Positions 27,145-35,223 are shown, counted from the first letter of the stretch. The stretch: DNA of 45,430 nucleotides from an uncultured Victivallales bacterium (GCA_944390735.1 CALXRL010000002.1:1-45430), one strand, 5' to 3'. The notes: generated from the sequence alone by a model not told the origin. Made by a program: numbers and translations.

Positions 27145-28084
27145 GTTCTTCCACTCCTTTCCGGAAACGTTTTACCATGGTTTGCATCCGCGGTTCGCGG
27201 AGTGCGGTCTCTTCTATGAAACGGGCCAGTTCTCCGGCCTCCATTTTCGCAATCGATTCAATCTCCGGACTGGTGCAGCGGAAGAGGAACGCTCCGGGAT
27301 TCGCAAAACCGCAGGCCCGCACGTTTCTCTCCGCCGTAAAATACCATCTTCTCTGCCGCGCATTGCGGAAAAGCAGATATCCCGGCCACACAAACGCCAG
27401 AATCCAGAACGGCCAGGCCGGGAGCGGCACCAGACACACATAAATCAGAATCTGCACCAGAAGAAGCAGAAGCACCGGAAGCAGAAAGAAAACCGCGTCC
27501 CGATCCGTCTGAAAACAGTTTCCCATATAGCGCCGCAGCCGGCTGTTCGATCCGGCATAGGCGAAATGCTCCTCCAGCGCCCGGTCGTGAAGCGGCGCCC
27601 GCGCGGCATGGCAGAGCTCGTGCGAAAGCAGTTCATCGCGCGTGTACACGAACCATTTCCGCGCCGTTTCAAACCGTTTGCGGATAATGAATACGGGAAC
27701 CGTGTCCGGCTCCTCGTCGGAAAGAGCGCATCCGCCCCACAGCCAGCCGAGACCGCGGCTCACAAAATAGCCCGGAACCCATTGAACGGAAAAACCGTAC
27801 AGAGCTTCCGTGGTCCGCGCGGCCTCCTCGATGATCTCGTCGGGGATCCGCTCCTTCTGCGAAAGGACGATTCCGTCATAAATCTCATAGCTCTTCCCGT
27901 CGGACGTCTTCTCCAGAAACTCCAGAAACCTTGCGTGCATCGCGCGGATGCGTCCCACATACGATTCGGCATTCTCCCGGGGTTTCATCAGGAACCCCAT
28001 GGAATCCAGCTGAGCCAGCGCATCCGCGTCGCCCTTTCCGGCGGAGGAAAGAAGTTCCTCTCCGGGAAACTGATCCTCATTCAT
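27110..28084 (-). CDS. Uncharacterised membrane protein with HExxH metallopeptidase-like motif
   Basis: The 324-residue product is not recognised as a named family. Its first 190 residues look soluble and contain RDELLSHELCHAARAPL, an HExxH zinc-binding motif at 155-159, followed 12 residues later by ALEEHFAYA, whose glutamates (171, 172) could be the third ligand, as in gluzincins. Two hydrophobic segments follow (about 197-218 and 222-240, LLPVLLLLLVQILIYV), then a basic cytoplasmic-looking tail. The upstream domain includes a long charged helix (about 40-60). The frame is open further upstream, but ATG 28084 has GGAGAG just before it. It is first in an operon with NIF3 and an AraC regulator. 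A membrane-tied protease is inference. Confidence 0.75.
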   Translation of the reverse strand: MNEDQFPGEELLSSAGKGDADALAQLDSMGFLMKPRENAESYVGRIRAMHARFLEFLEKTSDGKSYEIYDGIVLSQKERIPDEIIEEAARTTEALYGFSVQWVPGYFVSRGLGWLWGGCALSDEEPDTVPVFIIRKRFETARKWFVYTRDELLSHELCHAARAPLHDRALEEHFAYAGSNSRLRRYMGNCFQTDRDAVFFLLPVLLLLLVQILIYVCLVPLPAWPFWILAFVWPGYLLFRNARQRRWYFTAERNVRACGFANPGAFLFRCTSPEIESIAKMEAGELARFIEETALREPRMQTMVKRFRKGVEEHADDQRSDRVS

Positions 28085-28110
28085 AGTCTCTCCATTTCCA
28101 TTCTTCCGGA

Positions 28111-28139
28111 ACTGTACAGCAGCAAGTACGAAAACGCAA
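28111..28139 (-). promoter_or_regulatory. Promoter of the HExxH-NIF3-AraC operon
   Basis: On the minus strand TTGCGT (28139-28134) and TACAGT (28116-28111) are spaced by 17 nt, about 27 nt before the ATG at 28084. Confidence 0.55.
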
Positions 28140-28203
28140 GCGTGGAACACTCCTTTTCTCCGGAAAAAAGAGTCTTGACGCCCCCGGTTTCCCCCTCCCG
28201 GAG

Positions 28204-28236
28204 ACAAAAAACGCGCACCTGCCGGAACAGGTGCGC
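28204..28236 (-). terminator. Terminator after the Bax-inhibitor-1 gene
   Basis: On the minus strand GCGCACCTG pairs with CAGGTGCGC (stem arms 28236-28228 and 28221-28213) with a 6-base loop and is followed by GTTTTTTG. It lies about 55 nt past the stop codon. Confidence 0.88.
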
Positions 28237-28290
28237 TTCTTCAGACGGCTTTCCGGGAGCTCCCGCCCGGAAAGAAAGAAACGGCGCTTG

Positions 28291-28989
28291 TCAGTCTCTG
28301 CGTCCGAAAATCCGGAGCAGACAGAGGAACAGATTGATAAAATCCAGATAGAGCGACAGCGCGCCCAGCACCATCAGCTTGCGGTTCATTTCAGACGTTC
28401 CGCCGAGCCTCAGATAGAGCTGTTTGATCTTCTGCGCATCATACGCGGTCAGGCCGACAAAGATCAGCACACCGGCATACGTCACCACCCAGTAGAGCGT
28501 GCTGTTCGCCCAGAAGAGATTCACAAGCGAAGCAATAATCAGCCCGATCAGCGCCATGAACAGAATGGATCCCAGTTTTGTGAGATCGCATTTGGTCACG
28601 GACCCGAAAACGGCCATTGCGCCGAACGTCACGGCGGTGGTGGCAAACGCACTGGCAATCGCGGCGGGAGAATAGACGGCGAAAATGAATCCGAGCGTCA
28701 CTCCGTTCAGCGCGGCATAGGCGGCAAAAAGCGCCGTCGCCAGACTCGCGGAGATCTTCTGAATCATTCCGCTGAGCACAAACACCAGTCCGAGTTCCGC
28801 AATGATCAGAATCCACATCAGCGGAGACCCGAAAACCATTTTGCAAAGTTTCGGCGTTGTCCCGACCGCCCAGGCGCAAAGCGCACTGAGTCCAAGAGCA
28901 AACGTCATCCAGTAGTACACCCCTGTGAGGAACACGGCGACTCCGGTTCTGGAATCCACCGCCTCTCTGACAATCTCATTTCGATACAT
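28291..28989 (-). CDS. Bax inhibitor-1 / YccA family membrane protein
   Basis: The 232-residue product is a seven-helix inner-membrane protein of the BI-1/YccA family. The signature region is seen in VYYWMTFALGLSALCAWAV near residue 25 and in the C-terminal half, LTAYDAQKIKQLYLR near 180 and LSLYLDFINLFLCLLRIFG at the end, typical of the group. Bacterial members act as calcium-leak or stress-related proteins (YccA binds the FtsH protease; YetJ leaks calcium). Direct function here is unproven. AGGGGG precedes the ATG, a promoter lies upstream and a terminator follows, so it is a single-gene unit. Confidence 0.93.
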   Translation of the reverse strand: MYRNEIVREAVDSRTGVAVFLTGVYYWMTFALGLSALCAWAVGTTPKLCKMVFGSPLMWILIIAELGLVFVLSGMIQKISASLATALFAAYAALNGVTLGFIFAVYSPAAIASAFATTAVTFGAMAVFGSVTKCDLTKLGSILFMALIGLIIASLVNLFWANSTLYWVVTYAGVLIFVGLTAYDAQKIKQLYLRLGGTSEMNRKLMVLGALSLYLDFINLFLCLLRIFGRRD

Positions 28990-29022
28990 GACGACCCCCT
29001 ATTTTGGTTTCAAGGTTTCATA

Positions 29023-29050
29023 CTAATAGTTCCGATTTCGGGAAATGCAA
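29023..29050 (-). promoter_or_regulatory. Likely promoter of the Bax-inhibitor-1 gene
   Basis: On the minus strand TTGCAT (29050-29045) and TATTAG (29028-29023) are spaced by 16 nt, about 34 nt before the ATG. Confidence 0.45.
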
Positions 29051-29060
29051 GTTTTTCCGG

Positions 29061-29083
29061 AAAAAGCGGAACGCGGTCCGTTC
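29061..29083 (-). terminator. Weak terminator after xseB
   Basis: On the minus strand GAACG-GACCG-CGTTC (29083-29069) is followed by CGCTTTTT. The stem is short, but it lies 6 nt after the xseB stop, at the end of the six-gene operon. Confidence 0.45.
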
Positions 29084-29088
29084 GGAAA

Positions 29089-29373
29089 TCAGTGGTTTTC
29101 CGCCGCTTCGGTCTCCTCCGGCGTCATTTCGCGCCAGGCGGCCTTCCCGGTTTCGCGGTCCTGCACCAGAATTTCCATTTTGCGTTTCAGCGACGCCAGT
29201 TTCTCCTGACAGTAGGAGGCAAGCGCCGCTCCCTCTTCAAACTTTCCGATCATCTCCTCCAGCGGCACGCCTCCCTGCTCCATGGATCCCACAATCTGTT
29301 CGAGTTTCTCCATGGCCTGTTCAAAGGTGAGTTTCTGCTGCTGGGGCGATTCCGTTTCCTTCTGATCCGGCAT
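29089..29373 (-). CDS. xseB: Exodeoxyribonuclease VII small subunit
   Basis: The 94-residue product has the XseB core TFEQAMEKLEQIVGSMEQGG followed by PLEEMIGKFEEGAALASYCQ, the paired helices of the small subunit. It assembles with XseA to degrade single-stranded DNA into short oligonucleotides. No xseA is in the window. GGAG lies 8 nt before ATG 29373. The start lies 53 nt inside the end of the lipoprotein-hydrolase gene in another frame; the frame of xseB is open farther upstream, but that part shows no homology to the family. Confidence 0.92.
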   Translation of the reverse strand: MPDQKETESPQQQKLTFEQAMEKLEQIVGSMEQGGVPLEEMIGKFEEGAALASYCQEKLASLKRKMEILVQDRETGKAAWREMTPEETEAAENH

Positions 29374-31567
29374 GATCCGTCTCCTTCTGTTTTCCCGTTT
29401 GCTCGGGACGTTCCGACGGCTTTGGAGGAGCCGTCTGCTCAGCGGGTTCCGACGAGTTCGGAGGAGCCGTCCGCACGGCTTCTTCCGGCAGAGCAAAGGC
29501 TGCCAGAAGCTCCTTCTGATACTCCTGAAGATAGAGATTGCCGAGATGTCCTCCGCAGTCGAACCAGGTGATGCGTTCCTTCAGCGTTTCGTTCAGGAAG
29601 CGGATGTCCTCCTGATCCAGAATCGGATCATCGGCGTTGTGAAGCACCCGGATTTCCGGTGAGCGCCTGAGAAATTCCGCGCTGGAACGCAATCCGGATC
29701 TCGTGCGCATCGTCTCGAGGGAGAGCTCCGGATGACGCGCCTGAACGAATTTTTCCACATAATCCATTCCGTTGAAACGGTCGATCTCCTTGTAAAAGGC
29801 CGCGCGGTTGAACCAGGAATAGGGCGTTTTCACCGTGCCGGGCGGCAGAAGCTCCCGGCGTGCCGCGGAAAGGATCAGCTCCCGGAGCGTCAGACGGAAG
29901 GAGAGTCCGATCAGCACTCCGGCCTGATCCGGGTGCAGATTCAGACGATACTCCCGCGGCGCCGGCGGTTTCGGGAGTTCCGTTTCGCCGTTTTTCCTTG
30001 CCTCGGCCACCTTTGCCTCATACTCCTTCTTCTCCATTTCAGGGGTTTTCTGAACGGGGACCGGTTCGGGTGCCATCATTCGCGGCAGATACTTCATCAG
30101 CACCTCGTCGGCATTCCGGAAGAGCTCCTTGCGGTTCCAGGATTTGGAGAGCGCGGCAAGGAGATCGAACTTCATCATGGATTTCAGCAGATCCACCGGC
30201 GGATTCAGCGCGACGTACCGGTCCGCATGGAGCGTATTTTCATTCTTTTCCATCTCGGCGATCTTCAAGACATGCAGTCCGCCGAGCGAATAACCGAAGA
30301 GCACGAGCTTGAACTCCTTGAGATCCGTGTTTTCCCGGATGTCGCTCAGCATGAGACGGATCGCGGTCCGGACCTTTTCGGCATCCTCCGGCACATACCC
30401 CGGCGCGCTCACGCCGGAAGATTCGGCGAAGACCCAGTTCATGGAACTGCTCATTGCGGCGACTGCGTATCCGTTCCGGTTCAGGAGTTCGGCAAACGCG
30501 CTGATGGTCTTTCCGGTGTAGTGGGTTCCCACCCCCGGCACAATCACCGCCAGCGTTTTCCTTCCGGATTTCTCCCAGAGACGATACCGCAGTTTCGGCA
30601 GATCGTCGGAGAAGCGGATGCTCCGCGTGGAAGCCTCCGAAATGAAATCGGTGTTCCAGAGCGAGGTCTTGATCCACCAGCTCCGGTTGTTCTCCTGCAT
30701 GGAAAAGTAGGCGACGCGCAACGTGTCGTTCCATTCGTGTTCCGGTTTGTAGTACGACGACAGCTTCCGGACCGTGCTCCCCTCCGGAAGCGGCGCGGAT
30801 GTTTTCTCCATCGGCGGCCGGAGGAGCGGTTTTCTGTCCGGGAAATCGTTCAGCTGAGTGTAGCGCAGCGCCAGCATCGACATCTTGAACGTTTCATACA
30901 CATCCAGACTGCTTTCGGTCAGGGAGTTGTAGGAGTCGTAGCTTCGGATCACGCGGTTGAGTCCGCTGATCGACTGCGCATAGGGAATGATGAATTTGAT
31001 GTCCAGAAGCGAATCGAAAAGAGCGCCGACCTGATCCCGGGGATTCGTCGCGGTCGAAACCGGCAGAACGAACAAACATCCGGGTCCGATTCCCCACGAG
31101 GCGAACGCATGCCCCATGTTCTCATGACGGCGCGGCAGATCGAACCACGCCTCCGCGGGATCGAAAAACCCCGCGATGCCGATGGTGGTATTCGTCAGGA
31201 AGCGCAGGAACTCCGTTCCACCGTACTTCCATTTTGCCTGAAGAAAGCAGCTGACCATGCGTCCGGGAAACGCGAGATTGTCCGACGCCATGTCGATTCT
31301 CCGGATCGCCTGTTCCGGCAGAATGGAGCCGTAGACCCAGGAAATCGGACAGACCAGATACTGCATAAGCACATCGTTCACCGCGAACATGGAGCGGTTG
31401 AACGGTTCGATCGGGTCCCCGCCTCCGAGTTCCCCGGTGACATCCGCCATGGTCCATTCCTGTCCGGCGGGATGGGTCTCCGGAGCGGAGAAATCCGGTT
31501 TGGTTGCGCAGGCGGCAAGCAGGAGCATCAGTCCGGCGGGCGCAATCCGAAGAAAGCGTTGTTTCAT
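29321..31567 (-). CDS. MlaA-type lipoprotein fused to an alpha/beta-hydrolase domain
   Basis: The 748-residue product starts with a lipoprotein signal peptide (LMLLLAACAT, lipobox Cys20). Residues about 50-230 match MlaA/VacJ, the outer-membrane lipoprotein that removes misplaced phospholipids from the outer leaflet: DPIEPFNRSMFAVND, LTNTTIGIAGFFDPAE, HENMGHAFASWGIGPG. After about residue 340 a second domain looks like an alpha/beta hydrolase: KTLAVIVPGVGTHYTG, then LVLFGYSLGGLHVLK with a GxSxG nucleophile elbow (Ser near 452) and VLHNADDPILDQEDIRFLN near 660. GGHLGNL near the end may supply the histidine. A Pro/Glu-rich tail with a 12-residue tandem repeat ends the protein. It overlaps coaB by 4 nt and xseB by 53 nt. 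The activity of the second domain is unknown; a lipase would fit. Confidence 0.87.
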   Translation of the reverse strand: MKQRFLRIAPAGLMLLLAACATKPDFSAPETHPAGQEWTMADVTGELGGGDPIEPFNRSMFAVNDVLMQYLVCPISWVYGSILPEQAIRRIDMASDNLAFPGRMVSCFLQAKWKYGGTEFLRFLTNTTIGIAGFFDPAEAWFDLPRRHENMGHAFASWGIGPGCLFVLPVSTATNPRDQVGALFDSLLDIKFIIPYAQSISGLNRVIRSYDSYNSLTESSLDVYETFKMSMLALRYTQLNDFPDRKPLLRPPMEKTSAPLPEGSTVRKLSSYYKPEHEWNDTLRVAYFSMQENNRSWWIKTSLWNTDFISEASTRSIRFSDDLPKLRYRLWEKSGRKTLAVIVPGVGTHYTGKTISAFAELLNRNGYAVAAMSSSMNWVFAESSGVSAPGYVPEDAEKVRTAIRLMLSDIRENTDLKEFKLVLFGYSLGGLHVLKIAEMEKNENTLHADRYVALNPPVDLLKSMMKFDLLAALSKSWNRKELFRNADEVLMKYLPRMMAPEPVPVQKTPEMEKKEYEAKVAEARKNGETELPKPPAPREYRLNLHPDQAGVLIGLSFRLTLRELILSAARRELLPPGTVKTPYSWFNRAAFYKEIDRFNGMDYVEKFVQARHPELSLETMRTRSGLRSSAEFLRRSPEIRVLHNADDPILDQEDIRFLNETLKERITWFDCGGHLGNLYLQEYQKELLAAFALPEEAVRTAPPNSSEPAEQTAPPKPSERPEQTGKQKETDHAGSEGNGIAPAAETHL
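29411..29482 (-). repeat. Two tandem 36-bp units inside the lipoprotein-hydrolase gene
   Basis: Two adjoining 36-bp units (29411-29446 and 29447-29482) share most bases, including a GGAGGAGCCGTC core. They code for two 12-residue units near TAPPNSSEPAEQ and TAPPKPSERPEQ in the tail of the protein. They lie just upstream of the xseB start. Confidence 0.7.
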
Positions 31568-32220
31568 AATCGGTCTCCCTGACGTCTTCCGTCCGGCAGG
31601 ATTCGTTCCAGAATCTGCCCGGCGATCTTCTCTTTGGAGTCCAGCGGAAGCACAATCTTCTCCCCCCGGCGCGAAAACAGGACGACGGCATTGGTTTCCG
31701 ATTCGAACCCTTCTCCGGGCACGCCGACCCGGTTTGCCGCAATCCAGTCAAGATTTTTCCGTTTCAGTTTGTCGAGAGCATATGTTTCGACGGCGTCGGT
31801 CTCCGCCGCGAATCCGACCAGGAGCTGCCCGCTCCGTTTGATCCGTCCCAGGGAGAGGAGCACATCCTCGGTCGGTTCGAGTTCGAGCACCATGCCGCCG
31901 TCCGATTTCTTGAGTTTCCGTTCCGCAACCTTCACGGGCCGGTAGTCGGCGACGGCGGCGCACATGATGATGCAGTCCGCGTTTTGCGCCTCGCGTTTCA
32001 TGGCCTCCGCCATGTCCGCGGCGGTTTCGACCCGGACCAGTCCGGCCAGTCCTTCGGGGGCGGCCAGGGCGACGGGGCCGGAAACCAGAATGGTCTCCCA
32101 TCCCCGTTTCACGGCGGCCGAGGCCAGAGCGTATCCCATGCGTCCCGTCGAACGATTTGACAGGAAACGGACCGGATCAATGGGCTCCCGCGTCGGCCCC
32201 GCGCTGATGACGATTCTCAT
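31564..32220 (-). CDS. coaB: Phosphopantothenate-cysteine ligase, stand-alone CoaB
   Basis: CoaB joins cysteine to 4'-phosphopantothenate in coenzyme A synthesis. The 218-residue product matches the C-terminal half of the usual bifunctional CoaBC: SAGPTREPIDPVRFLSNRST, GRMGYALASAAVKRG, MCAAVADYRPVKV near residue 92, a following KLKK loop with the catalytic lysine, and LVGFAAETDA near 142. The CoaC decarboxylase half is absent and not seen elsewhere in the window, so it must be separate. ATG 32220 overlaps the nadK stop by 4 nt and the end overlaps the next gene by 4 nt, showing tight coupling in the operon. Upstream frame extension lacks family similarity. Confidence 0.92.
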   Translation of the reverse strand: MRIVISAGPTREPIDPVRFLSNRSTGRMGYALASAAVKRGWETILVSGPVALAAPEGLAGLVRVETAADMAEAMKREAQNADCIIMCAAVADYRPVKVAERKLKKSDGGMVLELEPTEDVLLSLGRIKRSGQLLVGFAAETDAVETYALDKLKRKNLDWIAANRVGVPGEGFESETNAVVLFSRRGEKIVLPLDSKEKIAGQILERILPDGRRQGDRL

Positions 32221-32975
32221 TTCGGATCCTCCGGATTGAAGATGGAACGGCGGTACCGGTGACGCAGTCTGCGGCACACAGGACACATGAAGACATCCAG
32301 CCCGAGAAACTCCGACGCATCCTCCGAAAGATGGATCACACACTCATCGCCGACATTCATCGGCTCCGGCAGCCGGAAGTTGTCCGCAACAATCTCCCCC
32401 GGCCCCCGGTTGATCTTCACCCGGATCACCGAACTCTCCGGCAGCACCAGGTGATTCACAAGCTCCGTGCTGTTGCTGAACGCCAGCCCGATGCCGACCC
32501 GGAACACGCTGTGCGTGATGCTGCGGAAATAGGCGGTGGACCCGTGCACGGTCGCCACCCCCACTCCGTCGCCGACGATCTCATGGGAATACAGCTCCCC
32601 GTCGATCCAGATCTTGTAGCGGAGCGCCGAGGCGTTGTTCCGGTTGTGAATGAAAATATCGTTCATCGCATAGAGCACATTCTCCCCGAACCGCCCTTCC
32701 AGACGGAACAGACGGGAGTGTTTGAGCGCTCCGGCGAAAAACTGTTCCAGCTGCGTGTCGACCGCATGCTTGTGACAGAGCGGAGCGGTTTCGACATCCC
32801 GGATCGGATATTTCAGGATTCGGGGATACTCCCGCTCCGCTTCCAGAAGGGTGCCGTCGCCGCCGTAGGCGAGAATCACGTCGGCGTCGCCGGGTTCGCA
32901 GAGAACGGTTCCCGCCCGGTGTTCGAGTTTTCTTTTCAGTTCGGCGGAATTCCGCCCGATCACAGCCAGTTTCAT
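32217..32975 (-). CDS. nadK: NAD kinase
   Basis: NAD kinase makes NADP+ from NAD+ and ATP. The 252-residue product has the GGDGT motif at residues 38-42 (AYGGDGTLLE), a YAMNDIFIHN strand, GDGVGVATVHGSTAYFRSI near 150 matching the second conserved region, and LVLPESSVIRVKINRG. An SD-like GGAGGGAG lies before ATG 32975. It is somewhat short at the N-terminus compared with E. coli NadK. The C-terminus carries an odd basic tail with MCPVCRRLRHRYRRS, a CxxC pair not usual for the family. It begins 40 nt after the methyltransferase stop and overlaps coaB by 4 nt. Confidence 0.9.
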   Translation of the reverse strand: MKLAVIGRNSAELKRKLEHRAGTVLCEPGDADVILAYGGDGTLLEAEREYPRILKYPIRDVETAPLCHKHAVDTQLEQFFAGALKHSRLFRLEGRFGENVLYAMNDIFIHNRNNASALRYKIWIDGELYSHEIVGDGVGVATVHGSTAYFRSITHSVFRVGIGLAFSNSTELVNHLVLPESSVIRVKINRGPGEIVADNFRLPEPMNVGDECVIHLSEDASEFLGLDVFMCPVCRRLRHRYRRSIFNPEDPK

Positions 32976-33015
32976 CGGAAGCTCCCTCCATCGGCGGCAT
33001 CCGGCAGCGGAGATA

Positions 33016-33501
33016 TCAGCATGTTTCAGTTCCTTTCGCCACAATCATATACAGCACCACGGCGGCGCAGTTGCCGACGTTGATGGATTCTTTTGTTCCG
33101 AACATCGGCAGGGAAACGAATCCGTCGCAGAGGGCCAGCGCCTCGGGGGAAATGCCGAGCGCCTCGTTTCCGAAGACCAGCGCCACCCGCTGCGGGAAGT
33201 CGTAGTTCCAGACATCGACCGCCTCCGGCACCGTCTCCACCGCGACGGCCCTGCACCCCTGTTTCCGAAGTTCCGCCACCGCCTCCGCCGCCGTCGGAAA
33301 CGAACGGAACGGAACCGTTTTTTCCGCTCCCATCGCCGTTTTCGCCAGCTTCGGATGAGGCGGCGCCGCGGTATAGCCGCAGCAGATCACCTCGGCCGCG
33401 CCCACGGCATCCGCCAGCCGGAAAATGTTTCCGACATTGTGCGCGCTGCGGAGACGGTCCAGAACCAGATGAATTTCCGGTTTCCGCTCCATGAGACTCA
33501 T
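33016..33501 (-). CDS. SpoU/TrmH-family RNA 2'-O-methyltransferase (short form)
   Basis: The 161-residue product has the three SpoU motifs of the knotted SPOUT fold: RSAHNVGNIFRLADAVGA near residue 19, LVFGNEALGIS near 115 and MFGTKESINVGNCAAVVLY near 135. These enzymes use AdoMet to methylate ribose in tRNA or rRNA. The N-terminal substrate-binding domain of TrmB/RlmB-type members is missing, so it resembles a minimal form; the target RNA is unknown. ATG 33501 overlaps the helicase stop by 4 nt (ATGA), whereas ATG 33492 is the other choice. The frame runs upstream inside the helicase gene without family similarity. Confidence 0.9.
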   Translation of the reverse strand: MSLMERKPEIHLVLDRLRSAHNVGNIFRLADAVGAAEVICCGYTAAPPHPKLAKTAMGAEKTVPFRSFPTAAEAVAELRKQGCRAVAVETVPEAVDVWNYDFPQRVALVFGNEALGISPEALALCDGFVSLPMFGTKESINVGNCAAVVLYMIVAKGTETC

Positions 33502-35090
33502 CCGCGTCTGCCCCGGGAGGAGCGACCGCCGGAGCGTCCCCCTCCTCCGGACCGCCCGCCGTGTTCCGAACGGGACCGCGCGGCATGTTTCAGCGGACGA
33601 ACCCGCTCCGGAAGAACAAAGCACTCCTCCTCCGGCTGAATGGTCACGGCCTTGATTCCCGCGTATTCCTCGATCGCCGGCAGATAGTATGCGCCGTACT
33701 CGCAGACAAACGTGATGGATTTGCCCCGTTTTCCCGCGCGCCCGGTCCGGCCGATCCGGTGAACGTAATCCTCCGCCTGTTCGGGAACGTCGTAGTTGAC
33801 CACATGGGAGATGCCGTCGACATGAATTCCGCGCGCGGCGACGTCGGTGGCCACCACCACTTTGCATGCGCCGCTCTTGAAGCGCTCCAGAATCCGGATG
33901 CGTTTGTTCTGGGCAATGTCGCCGGAGAGCTGTTCACAGTCGATTCCATAGGAAAGAAGCTGTTCGGCAAGCTCCGCATTTTTGTGTTTCCAGTTGCCGA
34001 AGATAATCATCCGTTCGATCTCCTCGTGCTTCAGAAGCCAGAGAAGGACGGCAAGTTTCTGATCGCCGGAAACGGCATAGAAGGTCTGCTCAATGAGATC
34101 GGTCACCACATGTTCCGGCTCGGCCTCCACGGAGACGGGATCCACAAGCCAGCGGTCGACAAGGCGCAGAATCTCGGGTTCCAGAGTCGCACTGAAGAGC
34201 ATGGTCTGCCGACGGCCGGCGGGCGGAAGTTTGGAAACGATTCGCCGGACATCCGGAATAAAGCCCATGTCCAGCATGCGGTCGGCCTCGTCAATGACCA
34301 GGATCTCCGTCTCGGAGAGATCCAGATATCCGCCGGAGGCGTAATCCAGAATCCGCCCCGGAGTTCCGGCCAGAATATCCACCGGGGTCCGGATGGAGTC
34401 GCGCTGTTCCTTGTAATCCATGCCGCCGAAGATGGCTTTGCAGTAAAGGCCGGTGTATTTTCCCAGTTCGTCGGCGTCTTTTTCGATCTGAAGAGCGAGT
34501 TCGCGTGTCGGTTCCAGCACGAGCACGCGGCAGGAGCCGGGCTTCCGGTCCGCTTTCGGCGAACGGAGAAGTCGTGTCATGGCGGCGGTCAGAAAGGCCG
34601 CGGTTTTCCCGGTACCGGTCTGTGCCTTGGCCGCGAGATCGCGTCCTTCAAGCGCAAAGGGAATGGCCTTGGCCTGAATCGGGGAGCAGTATTTGAACCC
34701 GAGCTGCTGAGTTCCGGCGAGGACCTCCTTCGCCAGAGAGAAATCGCAGAACCGTTTTTTTCCTTCCGCCGGTTCGATTTCGATGAGTTCGGGCATCGGC
34801 GGAGGTTTCGGGATCTGGAACTCCTTTTTCGGCTGTTTCGGCGCCTTCTGTCCGGAGGATTTTTTCGGTCCCTGGGACGCGGCGGCTTTCCGCGACGGTT
34901 TCGGCGGAACGTTTTTTCCGGAGGAAGCGGCCTCCAGACGGGTCCGCTCTTTCTGACGGCGGCGCGAGGCCTCTTTTCCTTTGCTGGAGAGTTCTTTGCG
35001 GATGGAGGAGTTCAGCAAACTTTTTCTGGAGCGGTTCAGTCTGAGCGCCCCCTTGACAATGGAGATTAATTTCTTAAACACTTCTGGCAA
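33498..35090 (-). CDS. DEAD-box RNA helicase
   Basis: The 530-residue product is an ATP-dependent RNA helicase: a basic, low-complexity N-terminal part (about 1-95), then a Q-motif region GFKYCSPIQAKAIPF, AQTGTGKT (motif I), PTRELALQ (Ia), VIDEADRMLDMGFI (motif II, DEAD), FSATLEPEI (III) and HRIGRTGRAGKRGKSITF (VI). The C-terminus is a Gly/Arg/Ser-rich RGG-like tail suited to RNA binding. It resembles RhlE/RhlB-type helicases involved in ribosome assembly or RNA decay. The start is uncertain: TTG 35090 is the longest, GTG 35081 the next; neither has a strong SD. An in-frame TAA lies at 35100-35102. It heads the six-gene operon. Confidence 0.93.
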   Translation of the reverse strand: MPEVFKKLISIVKGALRLNRSRKSLLNSSIRKELSSKGKEASRRRQKERTRLEAASSGKNVPPKPSRKAAASQGPKKSSGQKAPKQPKKEFQIPKPPPMPELIEIEPAEGKKRFCDFSLAKEVLAGTQQLGFKYCSPIQAKAIPFALEGRDLAAKAQTGTGKTAAFLTAAMTRLLRSPKADRKPGSCRVLVLEPTRELALQIEKDADELGKYTGLYCKAIFGGMDYKEQRDSIRTPVDILAGTPGRILDYASGGYLDLSETEILVIDEADRMLDMGFIPDVRRIVSKLPPAGRRQTMLFSATLEPEILRLVDRWLVDPVSVEAEPEHVVTDLIEQTFYAVSGDQKLAVLLWLLKHEEIERMIIFGNWKHKNAELAEQLLSYGIDCEQLSGDIAQNKRIRILERFKSGACKVVVATDVAARGIHVDGISHVVNYDVPEQAEDYVHRIGRTGRAGKRGKSITFVCEYGAYYLPAIEEYAGIKAVTIQPEEECFVLPERVRPLKHAARSRSEHGGRSGGGGRSGGRSSRGRRG

Positions 35091-35194
35091 TCGATTCGGT
35101 TATGGTGTTTCAGTTTTCTGTATTTTTTCAAATACAACGCGGATCTGACTTCTCTTTTCGAATTGATCCATCCTTCGGATTCAGTCATTGGGAA

Positions 35195-35223
35195 AATATA
35201 CCTTCACAACGTCGAAACTTCAA
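35195..35223 (-). promoter_or_regulatory. Promoter of the helicase operon
   Basis: On the minus strand TTGAAG (35223-35218) and TATATT (35200-35195) are spaced by 17 nt. The transcript would start near 35188, with a leader of about 100 nt before the helicase start. Confidence 0.6.

Noticed and set aside
28231..29571. Open frame of 446 codons on the plus strand over Bax-inhibitor-1 and xseB
   Set aside because: It is antisense to two recognised genes and crosses the terminator at 28204-28236 and the promoter at 29023-29050.
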